A DNA stretch of 64,000 bases from Sphaerisporangium perillae (GCF_023276435.1 NZ_JALLPO010000004.1:1-64000), one strand, 5' to 3'; numbered from the stretch's first letter, positions 43,080 to 51,787 are shown. A program made the numbers and translations. Notes: a model not told the origin generated them from the letters alone.

Positions 43080-43853
43080 TCACGACCGCAGCCCGAGCCC
43101 GCCGTCCACGTTGATCACCTGGCCGTTGATCCAGGCGGCCTCGCTCGTGCTCAGCAGGGCCACGACCGCGGCGACGTCCTCGGGCGTGGTCAGCCGGCCC
43201 GCCGGTGTCCGCCTCGCGAGGAAGCGGATCATCTCGGGGTTGGGGGTGCCGGGACCTTTGTCCAGCTTGGAGGTCGACACGCCGTTGACGGTGACACCGT
43301 GCGGCCCGAGCTCGACGGCGAGGTAGCGGACCAGGCTTTCCAGAGCGGCCTTGGCGACGCCGAGGCTCACGTACAGGGGGATCACGTTGTGAGCCCCGTC
43401 GCTGGACACGGCGATCACGCGGCCGTCGTCGCCCATCAGCCCGTCGATCGCCGAGGCCGCGAACAGCAGCGGGTCCAGGGCGGAGGCGACGTCGCGGTGC
43501 AGCGCCGCGACGTCGGGACGGGTGGCCGGCATGGGCTTCCAGGAGGCGGCGTTGTGCACGAACACGTCCAGCCTGCCGTACCGCCGCCGGATCGCGCCGA
43601 GCAGCCGGGCCACCTCGTCGCGTGCCGTCACGTCGGCCTTGATCGGGAACGCGGTGCCCCTGAGCCCGCTGAGAGCGTGGACCGCCTCCTTGGCGTCCTC
43701 CTCGGAGTGGGCGTAGTTGAGGATCACCTGGCAGCCGCAGGCACAGAGCTTGCGGGCGATGGCCAGGCCGAGCCCGCGCGTGGCTCCGGTGACGAGCGCG
43801 ACCCTGCCGCCGAGCCCGAGGGACGGATCGGCGTCGGGGAGCGGCTCAGCCAT
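43080..43853 (-). CDS. FabL-like enoyl-ACP reductase-type SDR
   Basis: A 257-residue SDR with VALVTGATRGLGLAIARKL. The active site reads YVSLGVAKAALESLVRYLAV, i.e. Tyr-x6-Lys, the spacing of FabI/FabL enoyl reductases rather than the Tyr-x3-Lys of ketoreductases. ELGPHGVTVNGVSTSKLDKG, ARRTPAGRLTTPEDV and INGQVINVDGG also recall FabL. It could reduce an enoyl intermediate of the starter or side chain, or act as a tailoring reductase. Its start overlaps the 3' end of the aromatase gene by 8 bp. Confidence 0.82.
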   Translation of the reverse strand: MAEPLPDADPSLGLGGRVALVTGATRGLGLAIARKLCACGCQVILNYAHSEEDAKEAVHALSGLRGTAFPIKADVTARDEVARLLGAIRRRYGRLDVFVHNAASWKPMPATRPDVAALHRDVASALDPLLFAASAIDGLMGDDGRVIAVSSDGAHNVIPLYVSLGVAKAALESLVRYLAVELGPHGVTVNGVSTSKLDKGPGTPNPEMIRFLARRTPAGRLTTPEDVAAVVALLSTSEAAWINGQVINVDGGLGLRS

Positions 43854-44805
43854 CGCAGACCTCCAGGGCGGCCCCGGACTCCACGAACGACTTGGCGCAC
43901 CGCAGGGTGGTGGAGCTGTTGGCGCTCAACGCCTCCCGCACGCGCCCGCGAGCCTCGGCCAGGGTCGCCTCCGGGCCGAGGAGCTCGGGCACGGACTCTG
44001 GCCGGATCACCACAGTATGCGAGGAGGTGACGAGCACGCCGCGATCGGTCTCCTCGAACGACCAGCGTCCCGTGTGCGCCATCATGATCTTCGGCAGGAC
44101 CACCTGCTTGTAGACGATGCGCGTGCAGGGTGAGCACACGCGGAACGAGGACGTCGTGTGGGCCGAGCCGTCGGGGGACACGGTGTCCATCTCCATGCTC
44201 TGCAGGCCCGGCACGTCTTCGGTCAGCGAGATCCGCGACACATGGGGCAGGCGTTCGGGCCAGTCCTGGCAGCGGTGGACGAAGTCGTACGCGTCCTTCG
44301 CGGAGCCGTCGATGAGCACGGTGTCGGCGAACGACAGCGTGAGCTCGCCGAGCCCCTCGAAGCGTTCCGCCGCCGCCTTCAGTCCCGCCAGCTCGGTGCC
44401 GCTGTTGCGGTCGACCGCGCCCCGGATCCACTGCACCTTCTCCGGATCGTCGCCGATGGCCGAGAAGTCGTGCTTGAGCACGACGTCGGTCCGCCCGCCG
44501 GTGAGCGGCCGGATCACCCACTCGCCGCCCATGGACGCGGCCGGTGGCTGCGGGGTCTGCTGCCGGAACACGACCCGGCGCTCGTCGCGGTGGAGCTCGC
44601 GGCGAGAGGTCCAGCTCCTGATCTCGCCGTTGGCGGTGGCCCAGATCCGGATCAGTTCCTCGGTGTCGTCTCCCTCGGCACGCTCGGCGTGGATCGTCGG
44701 CCCGAAGTGCAGGGGCCAGGCGCCGACGTCGGCGATCAGCCGGTAGACGGCATCGGCGGGCGCCGCGATCGTGACGGAGTGTTCGGTGACATAGGTGGTC
44801 TCCAC
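43846..44805 (-). CDS. Didomain aromatase/cyclase (ActVII/DpsF type)
   Basis: A 319-residue protein of two tandem START/Bet v1-like domains. The first is residues 1 to about 145 (HSVTIAAPADAVYRLIADVG, WPLHFGPTIHAERAE); the second is about 150-305 (SFADTVLIDGSAKDAYDFVH, WPERLPHVSRISLTEDVPGL). Didomain ARO/CYCs cyclise and aromatise the first ring of polyketides that have been ketoreduced at C-9, in line with the ActIII-like reductase next to it. It starts 20 bp from the ketoreductase stop. Confidence 0.92.
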   Translation of the reverse strand: METTYVTEHSVTIAAPADAVYRLIADVGAWPLHFGPTIHAERAEGDDTEELIRIWATANGEIRSWTSRRELHRDERRVVFRQQTPQPPAASMGGEWVIRPLTGGRTDVVLKHDFSAIGDDPEKVQWIRGAVDRNSGTELAGLKAAAERFEGLGELTLSFADTVLIDGSAKDAYDFVHRCQDWPERLPHVSRISLTEDVPGLQSMEMDTVSPDGSAHTTSSFRVCSPCTRIVYKQVVLPKIMMAHTGRWSFEETDRGVLVTSSHTVVIRPESVPELLGPEATLAEARGRVREALSANSSTTLRCAKSFVESGAALEVCDG

Positions 44806-44824
44806 AGGTGCTCGCCCTTCCGCC

Positions 44825-45610
44825 TCAGTAGTTGCCGAGCCCGCCGCAGATGTTGATCGCCTGTGCGGTGACGGGCGCGGCCGCGTCGGTGACCAGGTAG
44901 GACACCATCGCGGCCACCTCCTCGGGGGTGGTGTAGCGGCCGAGCGGGATCTTGCCTTCGAAGCGGCGCAGCACCTCCTCCTCGGAGATCCCCCAGTGGG
45001 CCGCGTAGCCTTGGCGGACCCGCTGGGCCATGGGGGTCTCGACGTACCCGGGGCACACCGCGTTCACAGTGACGCCGGTGGCCGCCAGTTCCAGGCCGAG
45101 GGCCTTGGTGAAGCCGACGACGCCGTGCTTGGAGGCCGAGTACGGCGCCCCGAGCACCACTCCCTGCTTGCCGCCCGTGGAGGCGATGTTGACGATCCGC
45201 CCCCACGACCTGGCCGCCAGGCCGCCCGCCGACAGGACCTCCCGGGTGACCAGGAAGACGCCGGTGAGGTTGGTGGCGATGACGCTCTGCCACAGGTCGT
45301 CGGGGATCTCCGCGGTGACCCCGCCGCCGCTCCGGCCGGCGCTGTTGACCAGGATGTCGATGGGCCCGTACCTGTCGGTGGCGGTCCTGACCAGGACGCG
45401 GACGTCGTCTCCCGAGGAGACGTCGCAGGTCGCGCCGTCCACGTCCAGGCCCTCGTCCACGAGGGTCTTGACGGTGGAGGCCACGTCGGCGGGATTGCGG
45501 GCGCAGATGAACACCCGGCTCCCGGCGCTCGCGAGCGCCCGTGCCACGCACAGGCCGATTCCGCTGGTCGCTCCGGTCACGAGCGCGGTCCTTGGCGCCT
45601 GATCTGCCAT
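44825..45610 (-). CDS. Type II PKS ketoreductase (ActIII-like)
   Basis: A 261-residue SDR with TGATSGIG and catalytic Asn114, Ser144, Tyr157 and Lys161, the same numbers as in ActIII. The ActIII substrate-control PGG segment is RSGGG here (Ser94-Gly95-Gly96). The C-terminal half (GYVETPMAQRVRQGYAAHWG, RFEGKIPLGRYTTPEEVA) is also ActIII-like. It reduces one carbonyl, normally C-9, of the nascent poly-beta-ketone, making this a reducing type II PKS. Confidence 0.94.
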   Translation of the reverse strand: MADQAPRTALVTGATSGIGLCVARALASAGSRVFICARNPADVASTVKTLVDEGLDVDGATCDVSSGDDVRVLVRTATDRYGPIDILVNSAGRSGGGVTAEIPDDLWQSVIATNLTGVFLVTREVLSAGGLAARSWGRIVNIASTGGKQGVVLGAPYSASKHGVVGFTKALGLELAATGVTVNAVCPGYVETPMAQRVRQGYAAHWGISEEEVLRRFEGKIPLGRYTTPEEVAAMVSYLVTDAAAPVTAQAINICGGLGNY

Positions 45611-45670
45611 GTGCTTCCTCTCCGTGTAGGGGCCCGGCTCACCGGGCCTCGGTCCGGGCGTCGCCGCCGG

Positions 45671-46462
45671 TCACCGGGCCTGCGCGACCGGCGGTCGCTG
45701 GGCCTGCGCGACGTAGCCGAGCAGGTACTTGTCGAACACCCCGATGTAGTAGTCGGGGCCGAAACCGCACGTCTTGACCTCGGGAACCAGCTCGGTCAGC
45801 CGGTCGATGGAGATGCCGTGGCTTCCCTCGTCGCGGACGTCGACCAGGTACTTGTCGGCCAGCACGCCGAGCCGCCGCTCCAGGTGGGCGACGACGGTCT
45901 CGACGGGGATGGACACGCCCGACGCGATGTTGACGACCTCACGGGAGACGCCGAGGGTGAGCAGGCGGTCCAGGCACATGACCATGTCGGCGACGTCGAT
46001 CAGGTCCCGGCTCACGCCCCGGTGGACGTGGACGGTCCCCGCGAGGATCTGCCGTACCAGCGCCGGAGGGAACTGGTGCGGCCGCTGGCAGGGGCCGACG
46101 AGGTGCGCCATCCGCAGGATCAGATGGTCCAGCCCCGAATGGCACAGCACGGCCTCCATCGACAGCTTGTGCCGCGCGTACGGAGTGCTCGGGTAGACCG
46201 GCCCTCGCTCCCATCCCAGCGGGCCGCGCAGGCCGTACATCCCTTTGGAGGCGGTGGAGAGATAGACCAGCCGCCGGCGGCGTGCCAGGCAGTACTCGAT
46301 GACGTCGTACAGCAGGGCCGCCTCGCGCCCGAAATCCTCCGTGGAGGCGTTCGACCCGCTGGACACGCCCGCCGCGAACACCACGGTCTGCGGGTGCGAG
46401 CCGGCGATCGGCTCCAGATTCCGCGCGATGAATCCACGCCCGACGATCTCCACCGGCCCCAC
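45671..46462 (-). CDS. NAD-dependent epimerase/dehydratase-like protein
   Basis: A 263-residue extended-SDR-like protein, shorter than sugar epimerases. It begins VEIVGRGFIARNLEPIAG (degenerate GxxGxxG), has VYLSTASKGMYG and PSTPYARHKLSMEAVL with the Tyr-x3-Lys pair, and RDLIDVADMVMCLDRLL. No deoxysugar pathway accompanies it, so action on the polyketide itself, for example as a ketoreductase or dehydratase, is more likely than sugar epimerisation. GTG start. It is first in the minus-strand tailoring group and divergent from the second methyltransferase. Confidence 0.75.
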   Translation of the reverse strand: MGPVEIVGRGFIARNLEPIAGSHPQTVVFAAGVSSGSNASTEDFGREAALLYDVIEYCLARRRRLVYLSTASKGMYGLRGPLGWERGPVYPSTPYARHKLSMEAVLCHSGLDHLILRMAHLVGPCQRPHQFPPALVRQILAGTVHVHRGVSRDLIDVADMVMCLDRLLTLGVSREVVNIASGVSIPVETVVAHLERRLGVLADKYLVDVRDEGSHGISIDRLTELVPEVKTCGFGPDYYIGVFDKYLLGYVAQAQRPPVAQAR

Positions 46463-46515
46463 TCCTCGTGCTCAACGGTCTGGATCGAGCATCGTGATCG
46501 TGATTCGGGCGGGGT

Positions 46516-46577
46516 TCGACTCCCGCTCGAGGCGCGCCGTGCGGCGGTCCTCGGCTCTACCTCAAGGAGGGCTCGAG
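46516..46577. promoter_or_regulatory. SARP-type binding repeats between epimerase-like and methyltransferase genes
   Basis: TCGGC (46551), TCAAG (46562) and TCGAG (46573) are spaced exactly 11 bp, ending 73 bp before the methyltransferase ATG. TCGAC (46516) and TCGAG (46527) are another 11-bp pair, and one more TCGAG lies at 46485. This divergent region would serve both directions. Confidence 0.65.
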
Positions 46578-46649
46578 AGGCGCGCCGCACCATGCGGCAG
46601 GCAGGAGAAACGATCGGCGAATCCACGGCCCTTTCAAGGAGGACGCGGC

Positions 46650-47693
46650 ATGACCGCAGACCAGGCGACAGCCGAGAAACTCATCGACATGATCATGAAC
46701 TACTCCCGGGCGCAGCTCGTGCGCACCGCCGTGGAGCTGGGGATCGCCGACCGTCTCGCGGGCGGCCCGCGTACCTCCGGCGAGCTGAACGAGGAGATCG
46801 GCGGCCACCCCGACGCCCTGAGCCGGTTCCTGAAGGCCTGCACCGCCATCGGCCTGCTGGAGGAGCCGGAGCCCGAGCGGTTCGCGCTCGCGCCGCTCGG
46901 GGAGTTCCTGCGGACCGACACCCACGCCGGTTCGGCGATCTCCAAGGTCGCGCTGGGCGCCGCGGGGCCGGGGATGTACCGGATGGGGGAGTTCTTCACC
47001 GAGGTGGTGATGACCGGCAAGCCCGTCGCCAAGTCGGCCTTCGGCCTGGACTTCTACGACTACTACGCGGCGAACACCACCGAGGGCACCCGGTTCGGCG
47101 ACATGATGGCGCTGATGACCCACGGGTGCGCCGAGGCACTGGCCACCACCTTCGACTTCGGTCCCTACCGGAAGATCGTCGACGTGGGCGGCGGCCACGG
47201 GATGCTGCTCAGCCGGATCCTGCAGGCCGCTCCGCACACGACCGGTGTGGTCTACGACATGCCGGAGACGGTCGCCGGCGCCCGCAGGTACCTCGAGGAG
47301 CAGGGGCTGGCCGACCGGGCCGAATGCGTGGCGGGCGACTTCCACTCCGAGCTGCCGTCCGGCGGCGACCTGTACACGATCAAGACCGTGCTGTGTGACT
47401 GGGACGACGAGCACGTCGCCCGGATCCTGGCCAACCTGTACCGGGCCACCACGCCGGGCACCGACGTGCTGCTCATCGACTGGATCATGCCGGCGGACGC
47501 CTACGGCAACAAGGACTTCCTCATCGGCCTCTACCTGGGCAGCTTCAACATGCTCGCGCAGTCGGGCGGCAAGATCCGCAACCTCGCCGAGTGGACGCGC
47601 CTGATCGAGGGCGCGGGCTTCGAGATCAGCGACACCCTCACCCTGCCCGACCCGCCGACCCACTGGGACGTGCTCAAGCTCAGCCGCCGGTAG
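46650..47693 (+). CDS. SAM-dependent O-methyltransferase (second)
   Basis: A 347-residue small-molecule O-methyltransferase with a helical N-terminus (LIDMIMNYSRAQLVRTAVEL) and SAM-binding KIVDVGGGHGMLLSRILQAA. Asp/Trp near SAM lie in LCDWDDEHVARIL, and a general-base region in WIMPADAYGNKDFL. It follows AAGGAGG. It is only distantly like the first methyltransferase, so two different hydroxyl or carboxyl positions are probably methylated. A strong terminator follows. Confidence 0.9.
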   Translation: MTADQATAEKLIDMIMNYSRAQLVRTAVELGIADRLAGGPRTSGELNEEIGGHPDALSRFLKACTAIGLLEEPEPERFALAPLGEFLRTDTHAGSAISKVALGAAGPGMYRMGEFFTEVVMTGKPVAKSAFGLDFYDYYAANTTEGTRFGDMMALMTHGCAEALATTFDFGPYRKIVDVGGGHGMLLSRILQAAPHTTGVVYDMPETVAGARRYLEEQGLADRAECVAGDFHSELPSGGDLYTIKTVLCDWDDEHVARILANLYRATTPGTDVLLIDWIMPADAYGNKDFLIGLYLGSFNMLAQSGGKIRNLAEWTRLIEGAGFEISDTLTLPDPPTHWDVLKLSRR

Positions 47694-47698
47694 GCGCG

Positions 47699-47743
47699 CG
47701 AAGGGCCCGCACCGCTGGACCAGGACGCGGTGCGGGCCCTTCG
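47699..47743. terminator. Strong bidirectional terminator
   Basis: CGAAGGGCCCGCACCGC (47699-47715) and GCGGTGCGGGCCCTTCG (47727-47743) form a perfect 17-bp stem with an 11-base loop. It lies between the convergent methyltransferase and TetR genes, just after the methyltransferase stop. Confidence 0.88.
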
Positions 47744-47792
47744 CCGTCCGGGCGCTCCCCGCGCCGGCGGGAGCCGGCCCCGGGGGCGGCTC

Positions 47793-48542
47793 TCAGGAGG
47801 GCTCGGGACGGCTCAGCCGTGGCGCGAAGCCGTCGAACAGGCAGTCGAGGCCGTAGGCGAAGTCGAGATCGGGGTCGCTCTCCTCGCCCTCCTGCTCGGT
47901 GAGGCGGCTGAAGGTGGGATACCTGCCGCTCGCCACCACCTCGAGGATGTACGGCTGGACGGACGCCGCCCACTGCTCCTCGGTGAGACCGTTGCGCCGC
48001 TTGGCCTCCTCGCCGGCCAGCTCCTGCAGGACGAAGCCCGTGACGTAGCTGGTGGTCGCGCCCACCATGCGCGCCATCTCCGGCAGGCGCAGGCCGTGCC
48101 CGTCCAGGGCGGCCAGGGTGTACTCCAGGTGGCGCAGGGCGTTCGGGCCGATGGGCGCCCTGGAGGAGGCGGCCGCGACGAACCACGGGTGGCGGCGCAG
48201 CACCGCGCGGGTCTGGGTGGCGATCAGGGTCAGGACCTCCCGCCAGTCTCCGGGCGCCGTCTCCGGGAGCTCGATCATGCCGTAGACCTCGTCGACCATC
48301 AGATCGAGCAGGTCGTCCTTGTCGGGAATGTGCCGGTAGAGGGACATGGTGCCCGCGCCGAGCCGCACGGCGATGCCGCGCATCGAGAGGGAGCCCAGCC
48401 CTTCGGCGTCGGCGATCTCGATCGCCGCCGCCACGATCTGCTCCCTGGACAGCGCCGGGCGGCGGGCCGGAGCGGGACGGCCGATTCGCGACCACACGAG
48501 ACCCTCGCGTGGCGCGGCTCCGCCCCCTTGTTGCGCGCTCAT
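47793..48542 (-). CDS. TetR-family repressor of the exporter
   Basis: A 249-residue regulator with an N-terminal HTH (LSREQIVAAAIEIADAEGLG, LSMRGIAVRLGAGTMSLYRH) and a C-terminal all-helical ligand pocket of the TetR_C_1 kind (VLRRHPWFVAAASS). ATG 48542 follows GGGAGGGAGG; a much longer in-frame start lies inside the operator region and is rejected. It is divergent from drrAB-like exporter genes across three phased GCGTAC elements. By analogy with similar pairs it represses the exporter until the product or an intermediate binds. Confidence 0.9.
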   Translation of the reverse strand: MSAQQGGGAAPREGLVWSRIGRPAPARRPALSREQIVAAAIEIADAEGLGSLSMRGIAVRLGAGTMSLYRHIPDKDDLLDLMVDEVYGMIELPETAPGDWREVLTLIATQTRAVLRRHPWFVAAASSRAPIGPNALRHLEYTLAALDGHGLRLPEMARMVGATTSYVTGFVLQELAGEEAKRRNGLTEEQWAASVQPYILEVVASGRYPTFSRLTEQEGEESDPDLDFAYGLDCLFDGFAPRLSRPEPS

Positions 48543-48618
48543 CCCCGCCCTCCCTCCCGCGTCCGCGTACGCCGCCGGTCGCCGGCGCACCGTCCCTGTA
48601 CTCCTCATTATCGGTGTT

Positions 48619-48672
48619 GCGTACATCGCACTCTGAGGCGTACGCTCTAAATATAAAGCGTACTTAGTACGC
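48619..48672. promoter_or_regulatory. Phased TetR operator region
   Basis: GCGTAC occurs at 48619, 48638 and 48658, i.e. 19 and 20 bp apart. The second is within the palindrome GCGTACGC, and the third within the perfect inverted repeat GCGTAC-TTA-GTACGC (48658-48672). An AT-rich TATAAA (48652-48657) between them is a good -10 candidate for the exporter, so repressor binding would block it. Confidence 0.7.
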
Positions 48673-48700
48673 ATGGCAACGGTGGAAGTGGAGGCGGGCG

Positions 48701-49717
48701 ATGGCGGACCCAGAGGCTCCCGCGATCGAAGCGGAGGGCCTGCGCAAGCGATACGGGAAGACGGTGGCGCTCGACGGCGTCGACCTGACGATAAAAAGCG
48801 GCACCATCTGCGGCGTGCTCGGGCCGAACGGCGCGGGCAAGACCACCGTGATCCGCATCCTGACTACCCTGCTCCGTCCCGACGGCGGCACCGCGCGGGT
48901 GGACGGCTACGACACCGTGCGGCAGGCCGAGCTCGTGCGCTACCGCATCGGCCTCGCCGGCCAGTACGCCGCGGTCGACGAGCTGCTCACCGGCCGGGGC
49001 AACCTGGAGATGATCGGCCGCCTGTGCCACCTGCCGCGCAAGGAGGCGCAGCGGCGGGCCGACGAGCTGCTCCACAGGTTCGGCCTGACCGAGGCGGCCG
49101 AGCGGCTGGCCAAGACCTACTCCGGCGGCATGCGCCGCCGCCTCGACCTCGCCGCCAGCCTCACCGTCGAGCCCCCCATCCTCTTCCTCGACGAGCCGAC
49201 GACCGGCCTCGACCCGCGCAGCCGTGCCGGCATGTGGACGCTGATCGCCGACCTGGTGGAGGCGGGGACGACGGTGCTGCTGACCACGCAGTACCTGGAG
49301 GAGGCCGACCGCCTGGCCGACCAGATCGTCGTGATCGACGCGGGCAAGGTCCTCGCGACCGGATCCCCCACCGAGCTGAAGGCCACCACCGGCGGGGAGC
49401 ATCTGGACGTCGTGGTGCACCGCGACGACGAGATCGAGACGGCCCGCGCCGCCATGACCCGTGTCGCCTCCGCGCGGCCACGGGTCGAGCGGCACCTGCG
49501 GCGCATCACCGTACCGGTGACCAGCGGCCCCGCCGCGCTCATCGAGGCGGTCCGCGAGCTGGACGCGAGGTCGGTGGCCATCGACGACATCTCGCTGCGC
49601 CGCCCCACCCTCGACGACGTCTTCCTCCGCCTGACCGGCCGGCTCGCCGACGCCGACCAGTCCGACGCCACCACAGCCGACGACGACCGACTGACCTCCC
49701 AGGGAGCGGCCCAATGA
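48701..49717 (+). CDS. Daunorubicin-resistance-type ABC exporter ATPase (DrrA-like)
   Basis: A 338-residue ATPase: GLRKRYGKTVALDGVDLTIK, Walker A GPNGAGKT, signature TYSGGMRRRLDLAASL, Walker B ILFLDEPTTGLD and switch TTQYLEEADRLAD. The C-terminal 100 residues form the regulatory domain usual in DrrA, ending in RRPTLDDVFLRLTG. With the overlapping permease gene it exports the product and gives self-resistance. Confidence 0.94.
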   Translation: MADPEAPAIEAEGLRKRYGKTVALDGVDLTIKSGTICGVLGPNGAGKTTVIRILTTLLRPDGGTARVDGYDTVRQAELVRYRIGLAGQYAAVDELLTGRGNLEMIGRLCHLPRKEAQRRADELLHRFGLTEAAERLAKTYSGGMRRRLDLAASLTVEPPILFLDEPTTGLDPRSRAGMWTLIADLVEAGTTVLLTTQYLEEADRLADQIVVIDAGKVLATGSPTELKATTGGEHLDVVVHRDDEIETARAAMTRVASARPRVERHLRRITVPVTSGPAALIEAVRELDARSVAIDDISLRRPTLDDVFLRLTGRLADADQSDATTADDDRLTSQGAAQ

Positions 49718-50565
49718 GCGTCCCCGGCACGCTGGTCCTGCCGCGGCCCCCGAAGACCAGGCGGGCACGCCTGCGCTGGACGGTGGCCGACTCGCTGACC
49801 ATCACCAAGCGCAACCTCAGCCACATCAGGCAGGTTCCCGAGCAGCTCATCGACGTGACACTGCAGCCGATCATGCTGGTGCTGCTGTTCGCCTACGTCT
49901 TCGCGGGCGCCATCCACATCCCCGGGGGCGACTACCGCGAGTACCTCGTGCCCGGCATCTTCGTCCAGTCCATCTTCTTCACCGCCGGCAGCACCGCGGT
50001 GAACGTCTCGCTGGACATGACCCGCGGCATCAACGACCGGTTCCTGTCGCTGCCGATGGTGCGGTCGGCGGTCCTGCTCGGCCGTACCGTCTCCGACCTG
50101 TTCGAGAGTGCCCTCAGCCTGGTCATCATGGCGGTCTGCGGGCTCATCGTCGGCTGGCGCGTGCACACCACTCTCGGGTCGGCCCTCGCCGGGTTCGCCA
50201 TGCTGCTCGTGCTGGCCTATGCCGTGAGCTGGGTGTCCACCTACGTCGGCCTGGTCACCCGCGGCCCGGAGGCCGCCACCGGCGTGACCATGGCGGTGCT
50301 GCTGCCGCTGACCTTCGTCGCCAACACCTTCGTGCCGACCGAGGGCATGCCCGCGCTCGTGCGGCCCATCGCCGAATGGAACCCGATCAGCGCCGCCGCG
50401 GCGGCCGCCCGGTACCTGTTCGGCAACCCCAGCGTGGTGCCGCAGGGGCAGCTCGCCTGGCCACTGCAGCACCCGGTCATCGCCACCTTCGTGTGGTGCG
50501 GGGTGCTGCTGGTCGTGTTCGCCTCGCTGGCGATCCACCGCTTCCACAACGCGGCGGCCCGCTGA
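49714..50565 (+). CDS. ABC-2-type exporter permease (DrrB-like)
   Basis: A 283-residue membrane protein with six predicted helices. An N-terminal cytoplasmic segment (TVADSLTITKRNLSHIRQVP) is followed by QPIMLVLLFAYVFAGAIHIP and EYLVPGIFVQSIFFTAGSTA, with LPLTFVANTFVPTEGMPALV near the end. It couples to the DrrA-like ATPase through an ATGA overlap. The nature of the cargo is inferred from the cluster. Confidence 0.94.
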   Translation: MSVPGTLVLPRPPKTRRARLRWTVADSLTITKRNLSHIRQVPEQLIDVTLQPIMLVLLFAYVFAGAIHIPGGDYREYLVPGIFVQSIFFTAGSTAVNVSLDMTRGINDRFLSLPMVRSAVLLGRTVSDLFESALSLVIMAVCGLIVGWRVHTTLGSALAGFAMLLVLAYAVSWVSTYVGLVTRGPEAATGVTMAVLLPLTFVANTFVPTEGMPALVRPIAEWNPISAAAAAARYLFGNPSVVPQGQLAWPLQHPVIATFVWCGVLLVVFASLAIHRFHNAAAR

Positions 50566-50587
50566 CCGGCCCGCAGGCACCCGGCCC

Positions 50588-50603
50588 TCCAGCCGGTCTC
50601 GAC
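50588..50603 (+). promoter_or_regulatory. SARP-type repeat pair upstream of an SDR gene
   Basis: TCCAG (50588) and TCGAC (50599) are spaced 11 bp, 45 bp upstream of the SDR ATG. The match is partial, but the same TCCAG variant occurs in the array at 54472. Confidence 0.4.
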
Positions 50604-50647
50604 CGGCGACCGGCATCGTGGCAGCACCTACGACGTCAGGAGCGGAG

Positions 50648-51409
50648 ATGGATCTGAATCTGCGGGGCCGGTCGGTGCTGGTCACCGGGGCGACCGGGGG
50701 CATCGGGCAGGCGATCGCGCGCGTCTACGCCGCCGAGGGCGCCAGGGTCGCCCTCACCTACCACACCGGCAGGGAACGGGCGGAGAAGCTGGCCGGGAGC
50801 CTCGCGGAGGGCGGCGCGGCCGAGGTGATGACCGTGCGCTACGCGCTGGAGGACCCCTCCTCGGTCACCTCGGCGGTCGCCGCCCTGGAACGCTGGAACG
50901 GCCCCGACGTGCTGATCGCGAACGCGGTCCGCTGGGGGGCGCGGCGCGCGCCCGGGCAGCGGCTGTGGGAAGTGCCCCCGGAGCAGTGGGAGCCGGTCAT
51001 CGGGCACAACCTCGCGCCGACGCTCCGCACCGTCCAGCTCGCCGTCCAGGGCATGGCGGCCAGAAGGTTCGGCCGCATCGTGCTGGTCTCGTCGCACGTC
51101 GCGCTCAACGGCCACCCCGGACAGGAGTTCTACGGCGCGGCCAAGGCGGCGCTGCACGGCTTCTGCCGCAGCCTCGCCTGGGAGGCCGGCGCGGAAGGTG
51201 TGCTGGCGAACGTCGTGTGCCCGGGCCTCACCCTCACAGAACGCGCCCGCACGGGCCTGCCCGAACACATCAGGCAGGCCGAAACGGCGCGCACCCCGAC
51301 CGGGCGGCTGAGCTCGCCCGAGGACGTGGCGAGCGCCGTGGCCTTCCTCGGCTCTCCCGCCAACGGCAACATCACCGGCCAGCTCCTCACGGTCGCCGGA
51401 GGCCGCTAG
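50648..51409 (+). CDS. SDR-family oxidoreductase (FabG-like tailoring reductase)
   Basis: A 253-residue classical SDR: VLVTGATGGIGQAIARVYAA, IANAVRWGARRAPGQ (with the conserved NAG changed to NAV), and IVLVSSHVALNGHPGQEFYG with Ser and Tyr-x3-Lys (YGAAK), then VVCPGLTLTERARTG and ITGQLLTVAGG. It is too divergent from ActIII to be the early ketoreductase, and probably reduces a ring ketone later. The start follows AGGAGCGGAG. Confidence 0.88.
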   Translation: MDLNLRGRSVLVTGATGGIGQAIARVYAAEGARVALTYHTGRERAEKLAGSLAEGGAAEVMTVRYALEDPSSVTSAVAALERWNGPDVLIANAVRWGARRAPGQRLWEVPPEQWEPVIGHNLAPTLRTVQLAVQGMAARRFGRIVLVSSHVALNGHPGQEFYGAAKAALHGFCRSLAWEAGAEGVLANVVCPGLTLTERARTGLPEHIRQAETARTPTGRLSSPEDVASAVAFLGSPANGNITGQLLTVAGGR

Positions 51410-51433
51410 CGCCCCCGGCAGGAAGGATCCACC

Positions 51434-51784
51434 ATGCGCGTGCGCACGATGACCACAGTGGCCGCGGCAGGCCTTGCCGCGATCCTCACGGTGCTCGGCG
51501 GCTGCGGCGCCGGGGCGTCCATCACCGCCGACTCCGTGGCGCGCTTCGGCGCCGAGGCGTTCGCCGACGAGGGGCATCCGCTCTCCGGCGGGCTGAAGTG
51601 CACGGCGAAGCGCCAGGGGCTGTCGAAGTACGACGTCGACTGCACCGGCAAGACCAAGGACGGGCACCGGGCCACCCTGACGGCGAAGAACGTGGCCGAG
51701 GACGAGCACGGCGACGACGGCCGCTTCGTCGGGAAGGTCGACGGCCGGACGGTGTTCAGCCGCAAGTGCCTCGTGGGCTGCTGA
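51434..51784 (+). CDS. DUF4333 lipoprotein
   Basis: A 116-residue secreted protein with a signal sequence and lipobox LGGC. Four further Cys occur in the mature part (LKCTAKRQG, VDCTGKTK, SRKCLVGC), and the fold KYDVDCTGKTKDGHRATLTA is typical of DUF4333. Such small lipoproteins are common in actinobacteria and of unknown function. Its place between SARP-box-bearing genes may be accidental or may point to a role in handling or exporting the product. Confidence 0.8.
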   Translation: MRVRTMTTVAAAGLAAILTVLGGCGAGASITADSVARFGAEAFADEGHPLSGGLKCTAKRQGLSKYDVDCTGKTKDGHRATLTAKNVAEDEHGDDGRFVGKVDGRTVFSRKCLVGC

Positions 51785-51787
51785 TCC

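Noticed and set aside
45671-46462. Evidence for a deoxysugar pathway
   Set aside because: Only one short epimerase-like gene is present; there is no nucleotidyltransferase, 4,6-dehydratase or glycosyltransferase in the window.
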